Positions 39,438 to 50,650 of a stretch of DNA of 64,000 nucleotides are shown here, piece by piece. The stretch comes from Bedellia somnulentella (Eukaryota > Arthropoda > Insecta > Lepidoptera > Bedelliidae): contig OY755183.1 of the NCBI GenBank assembly GCA_963576735.1, forward strand, positions 8,761,213 through 8,825,212, read 5' to 3'. Made by a program: the position numbers and the translations under genes. Below the pieces are notes generated by a model. It did not search any database. It was not told the DNA's origin and worked only from the letters and a program-made list of their open reading frames with translations. Position 1 is the first letter of the stretch. The number at the start of each line of letters is the position of its first letter.

Positions 39438-40370
39438 CATATTTTTTGAACTAATTATCAACATATCGAAATAAACATAACAATAAAGTATTTGTACATC
39501 TTATCTAATAAAAAACAAAACACTACCATCGTCTTTATTATTGATCGAACAAATTTTAACACTTGCATTAACTAATATAATACTTTTTAAATATTACAAA
39601 CAGACAAAAGCAAATACCAACGTACAGGTAGAGACTTTTGCTAGACCTCCTAACAATTTCAAAGTTACGAAGTGAAATATTTTCTTTATGCTTTAGTTCC
39701 ATACTTTTTTGTTGCTGGGCTTGTAAATTAAAACATTAATTAACGATATATGTAATCAAATGGAGGACCGATACTGTCCTTGTTTTTCAAAGCGGAAAAA
39801 GAATTGTCTAAAAGATAGAATTTCTTTTGCAATTATGAAAATAAAATCTGGAATATGGGAAATTAAATAAAGCAAACATAAAAACATACTTACTAACCCA
39901 TTGTATTTAATATGTCTACTAATACAATAGATCTTAGTTATCTGAATAAATAATAATAATTAATCTGTATGTTTTTTTGTTAGTTTTGCCTCAGTCAGTT
40001 ATGTGCTTGCCTAATCTTTCGAACTGATAGGATTACTTATCGTCACGACATTCCATTAGTCAAGCTTAATTCTTAACTGTGGTTGGACTACTTAGCCATT
40101 TTATCGCAGATATAACACCAGACGACTCAACGTTCCTGTATAGAATTATTGACTACAAAACGCAGGTCTTAAAATATTTTTTTTAGCTTCATATCGTCTT
40201 TATTAACTTGATTAATCCATAAAACCTCGACACAGATTATAAAAAAAAACATGGAACAAACTACAATCAACTAATTGGCACAATCTGAATAAATTAACCG
40301 CACATATGACTTAACAGAAAACACAAAAAAATAGGCCCGATACAAAGTTAGATTCATACCTTCAAAATTA
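39438..40370. other. Non-coding stretch, nothing recognised
   Basis: About 0.9 kb of AT-rich DNA with no supported gene, RNA or repeat. Confidence 0.3.
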
Positions 40371-40427
40371 AAAGCGACACCCGTGGATAGAAAGATGTAG
40401 TGACATTCTAAGCCGGCTCTACACAGC
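40371..40427 (-). mobile_element. Family A 5'-head fragment
   Basis: CGACACCCGTGGATAGAAAG and ATTCTAAGCCGGCTCTACAC correspond to the first ~55 bases of family A or of the RTE LINE 5' end. The two cannot be told apart here. Confidence 0.55.
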
Positions 40428-40444
40428 AAAAACTTCTAAAAAGT

Positions 40445-40665
40445 GTGTTTAATATATCATGGTTATTAATGGCTACGGAAAACATCGTGAAGAAATCCAC
40501 AAGACAAAGTTGTATTTAGTCCTGTAAAAGTGTATTCATACAAAAACTAGGGCACAGGTGACATTTATATGATGCAGCAGCATGAATGACATAATGATAC
40601 CTCATGTTTAGCAGTATTAGTAGCTCTGCCATCCCTTCGCGAATATTCGGCGTGAAAGTTTGTGT
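40445..40665 (+). mobile_element. tRNA-derived SINE (family T), headless and diverged
   Basis: TTTAATATATCATGGTTATT, AAACATCGTGAAGAAATCCA and CTTCGCGAATATTCGGCGTG follow the family order. The tRNA-like head is missing. Confidence 0.6.
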
Positions 40666-40987
40666 TGAGTTTTATTTAACAAAGTTTTAAATAAATAAAA
40701 AAAATCGAGTCCCTTATATTTTCTTTCAAATAGGAAGATCGTGAACTGTAAAACTTGGATTATTCTATCCATAAAGGCAAATGACTTCGACGATTGAGTG
40801 GGCTTACGAATTTCATATCTTTTTTGGATCTCAACCCTTTTCATTTTACTGTCTGTCCAGCCATTACGGAGCGTTTAAGAAAAAAGTATAAAAAGTACAA
40901 CCCGAATTCATGAAAACCTGTCTAAAAGAACGAAACAAGATAATCATTCAGATAAAATTTCAGTTGTGAGTAGGTTTAATCATTCTG

Positions 40988-41345
40988 TACATAGGCATCC
41001 GTGATAGCTCAGTCGATAGAACACCGCTTATCGTGCAGAAGATGAGGATTCAAATCCTGGGTCGGGCCTACACCAATTTGTCTTTTCTATAGTCATATGT
41101 GTGGTTACTATTATCATGGTTGTTAACAGTGAGGGAAAACATCGTGAGGCGACCCACACGGCTGAGTTGTACTTAGTTATGTGACAGTGTATTCGTACAA
41201 AACGGCGATAGGCCTGCCCCCTATCACGTGAGTACACTGTCCTAGCAAAGCGTGGGTATCTGAACATCAGGAGACAATGTCACGTGATGTACAGAATTAT
41301 TAGTACGTCTGCCAATCCCTTCGGAGATATATGGCGTAAACATTG
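40988..41345 (+). mobile_element. tRNA-derived SINE (family T), near full length
   Basis: Head with GTGATAGCTCAGTCGATAGA (box A) and GGATTCAAATCCTGGGTCGG (box B). Full body and 3' end CTTCGGAGATATATGGCGT. The short minus-strand ORF over it is a shadow. Confidence 0.8.
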
Positions 41346-41899
41346 GAGTTTGAGTGGAGTATAATAATTTTCTGGTAGAGCCGTGACTAAGCCTATTACG
41401 TACAACGTAAAGTCTATATAATGAAGAAGTTTGCTAGTGTCACCAAAATCATTAGCGATCTTTCCTTTTGGCTCTGCCATAGTCGGGGTAAAAGGCAAAT
41501 ATAATACTACCCCCTTAAGAACTGGTAACAGCGGAAGTGGTTTGACGACATCTAGGTTGTATCACAATGCCATACCACGAGCTGGAGAAAGTTTCCCAGG
41601 ACTGGACGGTATACCGAATGCGGATCTATTCTGAAGACCTGAAAATTCAAAATAAAGATGGCACTCTATGATGATCATGATTGGGAACAAATTGCGCGAT
41701 TGTTCAATTGTAATAATACTGTGCTTGTGTTATCTAATTTAAAATACTTTTTCAATAAAATAGTTTTTGAAATCTGATAAAATATTTAATTGTTTGTTTA
41801 TTTATCTATTTTAAGTAAACAATTTTAAGTCGTGATAAAGACCATTTATGTTTTAACTCAACAAAAGCGTAAGTATTTCATATAAAGTTCATAAAACGT
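41346..41899. other. Non-coding stretch, nothing recognised
   Basis: The ORF at 41431-41634 shows no recognisable family. AT-rich otherwise. Confidence 0.3.
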
Positions 41900-41936
41900 A
41901 TATCGACGCTAGAAAGGCAGAATGTATTAAGCGCCA

Positions 41937-42937
41937 CTTTTGGTGAAATTGAGTTATATACATCGTTAGAATCGCCTGATTTTTCTCTTTCGAATGGTGT
42001 GGGTCTCGTTTTGATCTGAGCACTTTTTTGGCGCTTAATACGTTGGTGATTTTGGAAATAATGATACTTTTTTTTGTATTAACAACCACCCGTTTATATG
42101 GTTTGTAAGTTCAAACATACATTATGTTAAGAAAGGAATATAAAACAATTTACCCCTCCTGAAATAGTTAAAGACTTTGCATTAATTCATTTTTATCAAT
42201 TATTGATTTTCAATCTTTACTCAGTTAAGCATTTTTACCTGCTTGTGTTATAAACAATAATTGATATAAACCAAAATGACTTTCTTTCAATAAGCACATT
42301 TTGTGAGTTAATACGTTTAACTTGTTTGTATTTTAAGCTCACTGGTACATAAACTATTTTGCCGGTCGGCTTTCTTCACTTTTTTGGCTGTTAATACAAG
42401 TTTACTTGAATCAGTCTTATGGTACAATTGGCACTTAAGCTGTTTTTGTGGTCTGTAAATAATTTATATATGCGACATAAAACAATTCAAAAGAACCTTA
42501 ACAAACCAGAATATGGTCGTTAGACTGTAATACGTAAGCTTTATTGCTCAAAAACGCTAATATTATAAATAGGAGTGGTTGAAAAACTGTCGCTTCAGCC
42601 ACCCGCGGGGCTTCATCGGGAGAGGGCGTGTGTTGGTGTGCCACTTGGCGCCGTCTGCGCAGTGTGATTACGTAGGTACTGAACTTGATTTCTTCGTTGG
42701 TATTATAATTATTCGGTACCTATCAATTATTACAAATGACCATCATTTACAGGCCCAAAGCATCGTACTTATAACAAAATGTCTAAAAGTTACTAACTTG
42801 CTCTCGCAAATATTCAGGTTATAATCTGACCATATACAAAAGCCAAACACAAGAAGTATATTGTTACACATGGGGAGAAGCTGATGGGAAACGAGGTGGT
42901 AATGAAATTGCGACTATCCTCACAAAATATATTATAA
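41937..42937. other. Left interior of the candidate TIR element
   Basis: About 1 kb of AT-rich DNA with scattered TTAATACG-type motifs and one GC-rich patch (42588-42660). No coding frame is recognised. Confidence 0.3.
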
Positions 42938-43526
42938 TTTTTAACAAAAAGAAAACCGACTTCATAGAAAAACAACCGAAAATCAACAATCTAGTACTAA
43001 AAAGTACGAAATAAGTTTTTTTAATTGAATATGAGTACTGTGATTGATACCTTAGCAATTTCTTTACTCCACACGCGTCAGTTCAACCTACCTAAATCTT
43101 AAAATTCTCTTAAATTAATTTGTGAGCCGGTGCCAGCCTCGATGATAATTGATAATAAGAAGTGTGTATTTCGCACTTCATATACATGTAAAATGTAGGG
43201 TACCTTGTAGTTGTAGGGTAAATTGATTTTTGTACGTATTATCATTTAAAACGTTAGGCGATAGATATATATTGTTTAGATTGTAATAATCAGAGATAGA
43301 TAGCAGGGTGAATTTACTTTTGTTTGTCTGGCACCGACTCAAAAATTAATTTAAGAGAATTGTAATATTTAGGTAGGTTGAACTGATGCGTGTGGAATAA
43401 AGAAATTGCTAAGGTATCAATCACAGTACTCATATTCAATTAAAAAAACTTATTTCGTACTTTTTAGTACTAGATTGTTGATTTTCGGTTGTTTTTCTAT
43501 GAAGTCGGTTTTCTTTTTGTTAAAAA
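42938..43526. mobile_element. Foldback element X, copy 2 with complete ends
   Basis: Starts TTTTTAACAAAAAGAAAACC and ends GGTTTTCTTTTTGTTAAAAA. Inverted arms are about 200 bp (TAGTACTAAAAAGTACGAAA mirrored near 43452) around a ~190-bp centre. The centre is inverted relative to the copy at 3517-4053. Non-coding. Confidence 0.7.
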
Positions 43527-43667
43527 TTATTTTATTTTACGAGTTTTAGAGATGGGTAGACCTGGCAAAGATGCCTCTCGGATGAGGAAGCGACAGTTAC
43601 TGTATTATTCTTCGTATTTCCGGTATTTCTATTATAGTACGATATTAAATAGGCTCAACCATATGTA
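43527..43667 (+). repeat. Palindromic composite arm, first part
   Basis: Same sequence as the start of the arm at 2094 (TTTTATTTTACGAGTTTTAG, GTACGATATTAAATAGGCTC). Interrupted at TGTA by the LINE fragment and resumed at 44447. Confidence 0.7.
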
Positions 43668-44450
43668 AAAAAAGTAAAAGTAAAAGACATTTATTTGGCA
43701 AATTGGTAATAAAAAAAAAAAAACAACACACAGTAAAAAACACATCGAAAACAAAAAATACAAAAGTTAAGAAACAAGTAACCTATTGCCAAAATGGTTA
43801 TCGGCTCAGCATGTGTGTCTGAAACGGTACACAGACCATTCCAAGACACGCTGGTTTTCAGCCGACACCTACTAATTTAAAAATAAAAAAACAATAATAA
43901 AAGAAGCACTCGTTATAGCATAAACACCCAGCAATGAAATAAATGAAGAAATACTAATAAAAAATATACAGTAAATAATGATATACTAGAAATATAAAAA
44001 TAATAATATATAAAAAATACAATGAACATTAAGTCAATAAAACATATTAATATAATGGGGACAAAAAATATAGGGAAAATATATGTGCTTATTTGGCAGC
44101 TAAAGATAATTTATGTATTGTAAAGTTTTTTAACGTGGTATTTAAATGTCGCTGTACTGCTAAGATCTTTTAGGGGTGGGGGCAAGTCGTTCCAGCATTT
44201 CGAAGCCGCGTATCTAAAACTTCCCCGGAAGGCTGTGGTACGATGTTTCGGCGTTACCAGTAGGTATGAGTGTCCGCGCGTATGGTACTGTGACACTGTC
44301 CGGGACCATATTAGTTTCTCAAATAAGTATTTGGGATATTGAGTTTTTATAACACCAAAGAGAAGTGTGGCTAGATGGAGCTTTCTTCTTGTCTCGAGAT
44401 TCAACATATCGTTAGTTTTTAAGTAGGGTGAAACATGCATGCAGGGTGTA
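43664..44450 (-). mobile_element. 5'-truncated CR1/L2-group LINE insertion in the arm
   Basis: Minus-strand insertion (43668-44446) flanked by a short TGTA duplication. On the minus strand the 3' tail is CTTTTACTTTTACTTTTTT. Comparison with the uninterrupted arms at 2094-2636 and 2971-3516 gives exact insertion boundaries. It carries the end of an ORF2 and a ~440-base 3' UTR. Confidence 0.75.
44111..44440 (-). pseudogene. LINE ORF2 C-terminal fragment
   Basis: The last 109 codons of a non-LTR ORF2, cut at the 5' end of the insertion. The YHTRGHSYLLVTPKHRT segment and SFRYAASKCWNDLPP match the C-terminal region typical of CR1/L2-group ORF2 proteins, downstream of the RT domain. Endonuclease and RT cores are missing, so it is non-functional. 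The frame itself is still open to its natural stop, suggesting a fairly young insertion. Confidence 0.75.
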
Positions 44451-44868
44451 ACCTTACATTGTTCTTAAAATCCTTCGAAAGGCGATGGTCTTCAATTCTA
44501 CATCTCAAGAAAGACTCAAACGCTCACGCCGAATATCCCTGAAGGGGTTAGCAGAGGTAGTAATACTTCTGAATATCACGTGACATTGTCACCTGTTGTT
44601 CAGAGTACCCACGATTTATTAGGCAGTGTTCTCACGTTATACAAGGCAGGCCTATCGGCGTTTTGAACAAAAACACTGTCACATAATTGTGAGTTTCGAC
44701 AGTCCCCTCGATTTCCTGGGATGCCATCATCAGATCCTGGTCTCATGGTACTTTCTCGGTAACAATAACATAACAAAAGAAATGTTTAGTGAACCTTCTA
44801 GTACTTCTCTTCATAAAAGCTACGAAGAGGAGTATAAATCTATATAGAATGTGGAAAGAACTGTTTCC
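44447..44868 (+). repeat. Palindromic composite arm, second part
   Basis: Continues the arm from TGTAACCTTACATTGTTCTT to GAATGTGGAAAGAACTG, equal to about 2216-2636. It includes the embedded minus-strand SINE piece. Confidence 0.75.
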
Positions 44869-45208
44869 TAATACCTAGTGATTGAGGATCCACACCTTCT
44901 ATCATCAGCTCAGCAGCATAACAATATGATTTTCAGAAGCAAATGCCAATATAAATTCAGAAAATATGTAAAACGCGGTACATTTGCCTATATAATTTGA
45001 GGGTCCCCCTCGATTTCTCCAGGATCCCATCATCAAACCCTGATATCCTCATCATGGTACCAATCCGGGAGTATCTTCTTTCGAATAAAAAAATAATAAT
45101 CAAAATCGGTTCATAAATGGCAAAGTAATCGGCGAACAAACATAAAAAGAAAAAAAAAAAATATATACCGGTCGAATTGAGAACACTCCTTTTTTTGAAG
45201 TCGGTTAA
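44869..45208 (-). repeat. Repeat Y, copy 3
   Basis: TTTCCTAATACCTAGTGATT at the left and TTTTTGAAGTCGGTTAAAAA at the right. Inverted relative to 2637-2970. This copy keeps its outer terminus intact. Confidence 0.7.
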
Positions 45209-45411
45209 AAATGGTTGATGAACGGCAGACGGTAAAGAATTTACTTGTGTATAGTGACAGTTTTGCGGTGGGCAAAATCGCAACAAAATTGTTTTTGCAG
45301 CGGTTCACATAGCGGTGCAGGCATGTAAATATATTAAAACAATACGAATGAATTTTCTGCTTCCGGGTCATACTTCTATACCTGTAGACAGTTCTATACT
45401 TGTAGACCTTC

Positions 45412-45540
45412 CAAAGGTTGTCTGGAAGAGATCGCTTTTAGCGATAAGACCACCGATTGTACCTCACTGTAAACTGTATGATAATTTCTTTTGTAAATTT
45501 GTGTTTGATGTACAATAAAGAGTTATTCTATTCTATTCTA
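45412..45540 (+). mobile_element. CR1-type LINE 3' end with ATTCT tail
   Basis: GGTTGTCTGGAAGAGATCGC and TTTTAGCGATAAGACCACCG, then TGTACAATAAAGAGTTATTC and a TATTCTATTCTA tail. This is a 3' end common in lepidopteran CR1-type LINEs. Only the last ~130 bases are present. Confidence 0.6.
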
Positions 45541-45856
45541 GACAGTGTTCATGCTGAAATCGAAAGAAGCGTAGAAAACATGATTGTCTTTGCGCCTTCA
45601 CAAAATGGGCAACAGTATTTGAGCTGGCGAGAAAGAATTCCAAATCCAGGCTTGGGACTTTATAGCTGATAAATATTTCAAAAGAAATCTTGCTGGTAAA
45701 ATCAGTAAGGTCCGAATATTAACTTTTAAAGAGAACATGTCAAGCATTGTAATAAAAAATGGCATGAGCGACTATGCTTTTGCAGAAAAAGAAGAAGTTA
45801 TCCGTAGAAACAGACGCCTTGAAGATAACTTATACAATAACAGACTCCCTATCCCA
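45541..45856 (+). other. Coding-like remnant, unrecognised
   Basis: From about 45616 a frame reads AWDFIADKYFKRNLAGKISK, then VRILTFKENMSS and EKEEVIRRNRRLEDNLYNN. It is charged and protein-like and is cut by the family A copy at 45867. No start or family is recognised. It could be a piece of the candidate TIR element's own coding region. Confidence 0.3.
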
Positions 45857-46127
45857 AAACAAAAACATACATACATACATACATATACTCACGGCTATGA
45901 ATCCCTAGATGGGGTAGCCAGAGCTAAGGAATTAGAAATTCCTCAGCCACGTTTGGAAAGTTCAGTGGGGAAATGATGGTGAGATAAAGGTTGTTGGTGA
46001 TGGGTCTCAAACCGCGTCGCCCAAAAATTCCTTAAAAACCCCATACCGTTAGTCGCCTCTTACGTACACCCACCGGAAGAAATGGGGTAGTGCTATTCTA
46101 AGCCGACACTACACAGCAAACAAAAAC
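45857..46127 (-). mobile_element. Family A short retroposon with 10-bp target duplication
   Basis: The element (45867-46117) is flanked by perfect AAACAAAAAC duplications. It is full length from the (CATA)n tail to GCCGACACTACACAGC, with CCACCGGAAGAAATGGGGTA intact. This is a relatively young copy. Confidence 0.9.
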
Positions 46128-46377
46128 ACCCAAAATAAAAACATGGAGATTTAATGAACCTTTGTAAGACATTCGCCATCCCACGGAGATACAATGAAGA
46201 ATACTTTAGCCTACAACCTTGCAATGCTAAATAGACTTTGCAAGATACTGATATTAAAGATAATGTTGATGATGAAGCTTTCTAGATGCTTCTTTATTTA
46301 ATATGATTTGTTTTTTTTCCCCTAAGTAACAGGACTGTTTTTTTTGGGATAAGTACCCGCTTAAGTTTATTGATTAA

Positions 46378-46588
46378 TTCTTCCGGTGGGTGTACGTAAG
46401 AGGCGACTAACGGTATTGGGGCTTTTAAGGGATTTTTGGGCGATGCGGTTGGAGACCCATCACCAACAACCTTTACCTTACCATCTTTTCCCCACTCAAG
46501 TTTCCAAAAGTGGCTGGGGAATTTCTAATTCCTTAGCTCTGGCTACCCCTTCTCGGGATTTATAGCCGTGAGTATATGTATATATGTA
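46378..46588 (+). mobile_element. Family A short retroposon, 5'-truncated
   Basis: Begins within the head at TTCTTCCGGTGGGTGTACGT and runs to GCCGTGAGTATATGTATATA. 5' truncation with an intact 3' end is what reverse-transcribed copies show. Confidence 0.85.
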
Positions 46589-47278
46589 CTGATAAGAAAA
46601 CCTGATATTTTATACGATCTTATGGTCAAGAAAAACTGAATGCAGACTGAAAAATGAAAACTATACTTAATAATAATGTTTGTGCGTCGTATTTCTGTAA
46701 CGTTTTTAAATGTGGCAAAACAAGAATGAATCTAATCAGGAATACGACCAAAAAAAGATTCAAGCTTAAAGTATGATTGTTACTTTAGAATAATATTGAT
46801 ATTGCAATAAAACCATTACTAAAAATAAGTATATTTATATATTAATAAAATTTAAATATTATGTCCAAATACCAGTTAATTCACGCCATAAGACATTCTG
46901 CTCCGATACATTTGTTCTGTACAGTCTGTTTGTTTCGTTCTTATGGAATATTTAAAGTAACGTAAAATAATTAAAACATTTTGCCCCTCTGGTGGTCACA
47001 TCTAATTGGTCGTTAAACCTATTTTGCATGGGAATAATCGTAAAATATGATGTCGCTTCAGCCAATTTTACCTGACCGAGATTTTAGATGCGTACGTATT
47101 ATGTCCCTTATTTTTGTAAATAGAAGATTTAGAACTCTTATTTTTACAGGAATACATGGAAAATCTTATCAATTATAACTGTTTTCATTTTCAAAGCAAT
47201 ATCTGCCATAGTTACAGAAATATGATTTTTTTTCAAAAAAATTAAACTTTAAATTGCTCTGGTGGACATTTTATGAAA
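46589..47278. other. Right interior of the candidate TIR element
   Basis: AT-rich DNA, with a possible RTE scrap at its right edge. No coding frame is recognised. Confidence 0.3.
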
Positions 47279-47504
47279 TGGCGCTTAATACATTCTGCCT
47301 TTCTAGCGTCGATATGATACCTTAGTTCTTGGTAATAATAAATGAACTTTTGAACTCGATGTCAGAATGAGTGGCTCCTCCAGTATTGCTTTGAAGTAGT
47401 AAAGTCATATTCTATTGAGTTATGTGACTGTTTTTCATTTCAAATATACGGCAATATTGATTCATTTATTTAATTTACCAAAAATATAATCATGAAGATG
47501 TGGT

Positions 47505-47832
47505 GTGAAAGATGACATTTAAAAAAGATAGAAAAAGGAATGTTTAGATGTATTATAGATTGTTAATTGCTAAAGAGATTATTAAGACCCATGTGGAAGG
47601 TAAAGTCAGTAAAGAACGACCACGGAGACCACATCTGGAACAAATATAGAGTGTGCTTAAAAAAGGCAGGCGTCCGAAGTGTGCAAAATAGAAGAGCGTG
47701 TATAAAAAGATTGATGGACAATATGGACAAAAACAAACTTAGAAAAGTTTGCCAGGCTTTCGTGGTGGCGATCAATAGTCTCTGTCTCTCCTAATGGGAA
47801 ATAATGCCGTGAATATGTGTATGTATGTATGG
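47505..47832 (+). mobile_element. RTE LINE 3'-end fragment
   Basis: Encodes, with frame breaks, the end of the RTE RT protein (KKAGVRSVQNRRACIKRLMD), then TGGTGGCGATCAATAGTCTC and CCGTGAATATGTGTATGTAT at the terminus. Extra bases around GACAATATGGACAAAAAC disrupt the frame. Confidence 0.75.
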
Positions 47833-47875
47833 TTACTATAAAGAGGAAAGGTTTGTAGGCTTCTATAATCATTAC

Positions 47876-48045
47876 CATCATCAGTCAATTAGACGTTGGA
47901 CGAATACTACTGGACATAGGCCTTCTCTAAAGGTTTGCACAACGACCGATTCTGTGCTGCCCTTTACCGTAGCCAGCCTACCGATTTCTCTACCAGTCTC
48001 TGCATACTTCGAAAGGAGCGAATGGCGTAAGTACACATAGGTAGG
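47876..48045 (+). repeat. CTGGACATAGGCC-family retroelement fragment
   Basis: Contains TACTGGACATAGGCCTTCTC, a block I recognise from abundant insect retroelement repeats. It is followed by GCCTACCGATTTCTCTACC. Short, with no coding content. Confidence 0.45.
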
Positions 48046-48213
48046 TATATAGTAATCTATGCGTATGCGGTTCACTAATGTTTATATAAAATCATGGTAA
48101 CAAAGATTTATAATGAAGGAAATTTATGTCTCTTTACAACCCATAATACAAGTCATTAAGTTGTATTTAGTTTGGGGCTCACTTGATCTGTGTAATATAT
48201 GTCCGTATATATT

Positions 48214-48661
48214 TATCCCACCAAAAACATTTTAAATGTAAAAAATGTTAGCCAAGCAAATACAATACAAAAATTTATAATATGTTAACTAAAAGACTTC
48301 GCAGACAAAAGGATTGATATCTGAATGGTTGCCAAGCACTGCAGATAATCCTGAAATACAAAGTAGATAACAAGTTAAATTGAAGTTTTGATTTAACTTG
48401 GCTCGTTTCCACATACGAGTTATCATGATAATCAACTTATCTGCTAGGTACATTTTAATTTGATTTTGTGGTGAAAACTAGCCAAATTAAATCAAAACTT
48501 TAATTTAACTTGTTATCTACTTTGTATTTCAGGATTATCTGCAGTGCTTGGCAACCATTCAGATATCAATCCGCGAAGTCTTTTAGTTAACATATTATAA
48601 TTTTTTGTATTGTATTTGCTTGGCTAACATTTTTTACATTTAAAATGTTTTTGGTGGGATA
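48214..48661. mobile_element. MITE with 185-bp inverted arms and TA duplication
   Basis: The element (48216-48659, 444 bp) is flanked by TA. Termini are TCCCACCAAAAACATTTTAA and TTAAAATGTTTTTGGTGGGA. The arms continue inward almost without mismatch through CAAGCACTGCAGATAATCCT and its mirror, leaving a centre of only ~85 bp. Near-identical arms suggest recent origin or gene conversion. Non-coding. Confidence 0.8.
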
Positions 48662-48829
48662 TCATTACTTTTTGTTAAGAAATAAGTTGGTATTTTTTTT
48701 TCTGCGTTTTATTTTATACCTACCTTACTATCTATCTACTATTTTAATCAAACAAATCAATGAATTTGGCAAAAGAAACAAACCTACAAACAACCCACTC
48801 TAAAAACAATCAGCAAGAAAAAAAGCAAT

Positions 48830-49022
48830 TTACAACACCGTTACCAGCTGTAACTCATACGACAACCGAACAGCATGGGGTCGCTCGCGCGTATGATATG
48901 AGCGCGGCTGGCGCTCGCTTTGGTACGTTCGCAGATCCCGTCATGCCCCGCCCCTGCCCCTCACCCCGCGCGTCTTGCCCTGTGATCTCCTGTGGCCCCA
49001 CGCTTGTAGCGACGTGGTAGCG
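48830..49022. other. GC-rich island, unassigned
   Basis: A sharp rise in GC and CpG content (GGTCGCTCGCGCG, CCCCGCCCCTGCCCCTCACC) in otherwise AT-rich DNA. An ORF crosses it (48760-49020) but has low complexity and no family features. It may be a remnant of a GC-rich mobile element or a regulatory island. Confidence 0.35.
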
Positions 49023-49960
49023 ACTAAGTTTAAGTTAGTTTATGTTATTTCATGTATGTAATTATCATTATTACAATCATAAATAGTATTATGTTATTAA
49101 ATATGATTATGAGCGCTGACATTACACAAAATCAAATCATTTTATTTAATTTCCGTAGGTTTGATGATTAGTAGGTATCTATGTATTATGAAAACGCTGT
49201 CCGATGTTGTGTCATACTGTATGACTCATACAGTGGTCGCCGTTCTGCTGACATGAGATAGGTACTAGGTATTATGATACCTATTAATTAGTACGACAGG
49301 AATTGAATCTGAGTTTTTATATATTGAAGAAATGTATTGCTATTGTTCGCAAGCGCAACCAACCGGGCTGTGCTTGTACAGTTAGTACCTATACTCATAA
49401 TTTGAGTTTTGTAATTGCAAATAACTTTAGCGTCGAAGTTTAATGAATGATCAAGTAAGTATGCATAGCATACCTAAACCTATTCAGAACGGAGGTTTAT
49501 ATTAGCGTCAACAACATTTCATCATGGGATTTATTATGATTTCTATACAAAATGTTCTTGTGAGGGAAATATTGAAAAATCTTAAAAATTCTCCGTTTTC
49601 AGATTTTTTCCTTTGTTAATATTTGATCACCGACCTGGATGCCGAATTCCAACTTCCTGGGATATCTGGAAGTGGGTTAGCTTTTTAATCTATATGTCAG
49701 TGAGTCACTAAAAAAATCGCGATTTTTGGACGTTTATATCTTAATAACCCTTTGTTATGTATTTATGGAAATTGGGCTACTAGTTTGTATCCTTGATATC
49801 AACAAATGAGCCAAATTTGGTTGGTTTTTGTTGATTAGATTTTGAGTTATGATGGTGTAAAAAGTCGCTCCAAATGGTTCGTGTAATATACACATACGGT
49901 GCGCGCTCGCCGCCTTGGCTTGGCTTGACGCACTGCCGTGCGTCTTGATAAGCTATATCA
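49023..49960. other. Non-coding stretch, nothing recognised
   Basis: AT-rich with a GC-rich patch near 49895-49945. No supported gene or repeat. Confidence 0.3.
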
Positions 49961-50211
49961 CACTCTCAGAACGAAAGAGGCTCAACTCAAAAATAGTGAT
50001 ATTGAGTTACAATCCTAGAGAGACATAAATAGGTATGCTTAATCCGATGAAAAGTAAAACAAAGGCACTAATTGTTAAAAAAACAGGATAGCGAATTTTT
50101 CGACCCTATAACAATAAGTGCCTTTGTTTTAGAACATACTTTTTTATGTCTCTCTATGAATGTAACTTAATATCACTATTTTAGAGTTGAGCCTCTTTCG
50201 TTCTGAGAGTG
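49961..50211. mobile_element. Foldback MITE
   Basis: CACTCTCAGAACGAAAGAGG at the left mirrors CCTCTTTCGTTCTGAGAGTG at the right. The inverted arms extend about 110 bp through AATAGTGATATTGAGTTACA and AAACAAAGGCACT. The ~30-bp centre is unpaired. The target duplication is unclear. Confidence 0.75.
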
Positions 50212-50650
50212 ATTATGTTAAGTTTATTTCTTACAAACAGTGTAATATTTCTATTATAAACAAGTGAGTTCTTTTCTACGTAAATGTTTTAAAGTTCTAA
50301 ACTAATATTACTTTTTTATTTATGTAGTTAGCTTCATTAAGATGTTTTTTATTCAATGAAAATAAAATTTTAAATATATCAATATAACTACATCATCTTT
50401 AAAATAACATACATTGCTATTGCATTCGTAAATAATAATGTTAGAGCATTATTTATCAATTCTTAAGGATATAATTAAAAATTTGAAATGCATAATGTTT
50501 TTGTTTTTAATTTTATTTTTCGGATTCTATACTTATTTCTTAGTTTTAAGAATTCGAAACGTGGAACAAAGATTGTAAAGCAAAAAATGTGTTTACTTTT
50601 CCTCCATATATTTAGACTTATTTCACATTACCAATAATTCTTAATCATTC
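50212..50650. other. Non-coding stretch, nothing recognised
   Basis: AT-rich DNA between the MITE and an RTE fragment. Confidence 0.3.

Larger units (their letters stand above)
41900..47315. mobile_element. Candidate 5.4-kb TIR element with nested insertions
   Basis: A perfect 37-bp inverted repeat bounds the interval: ATATCGACGCTAGAAAGGCA and onward at 41900-41936, mirrored at 47279-47315. Sequence just inside the two ends is not similar, as expected for one transposon rather than two copies of a MITE. The left interior repeats a GGCGCTTAATACG-like motif (near 41924 and 42027). Nested inside are a foldback composite, a LINE fragment, a CR1-type tail and two family A copies. No transposase was recognised. 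The immediate flanks carry ATAT on both sides, but because this is palindromic it is not decisive as a target duplication. Confidence 0.45.

Noticed and set aside
48760..49020. 86-aa ORF over the GC-rich island
   Set aside because: It is low complexity and driven by composition, with no motif.
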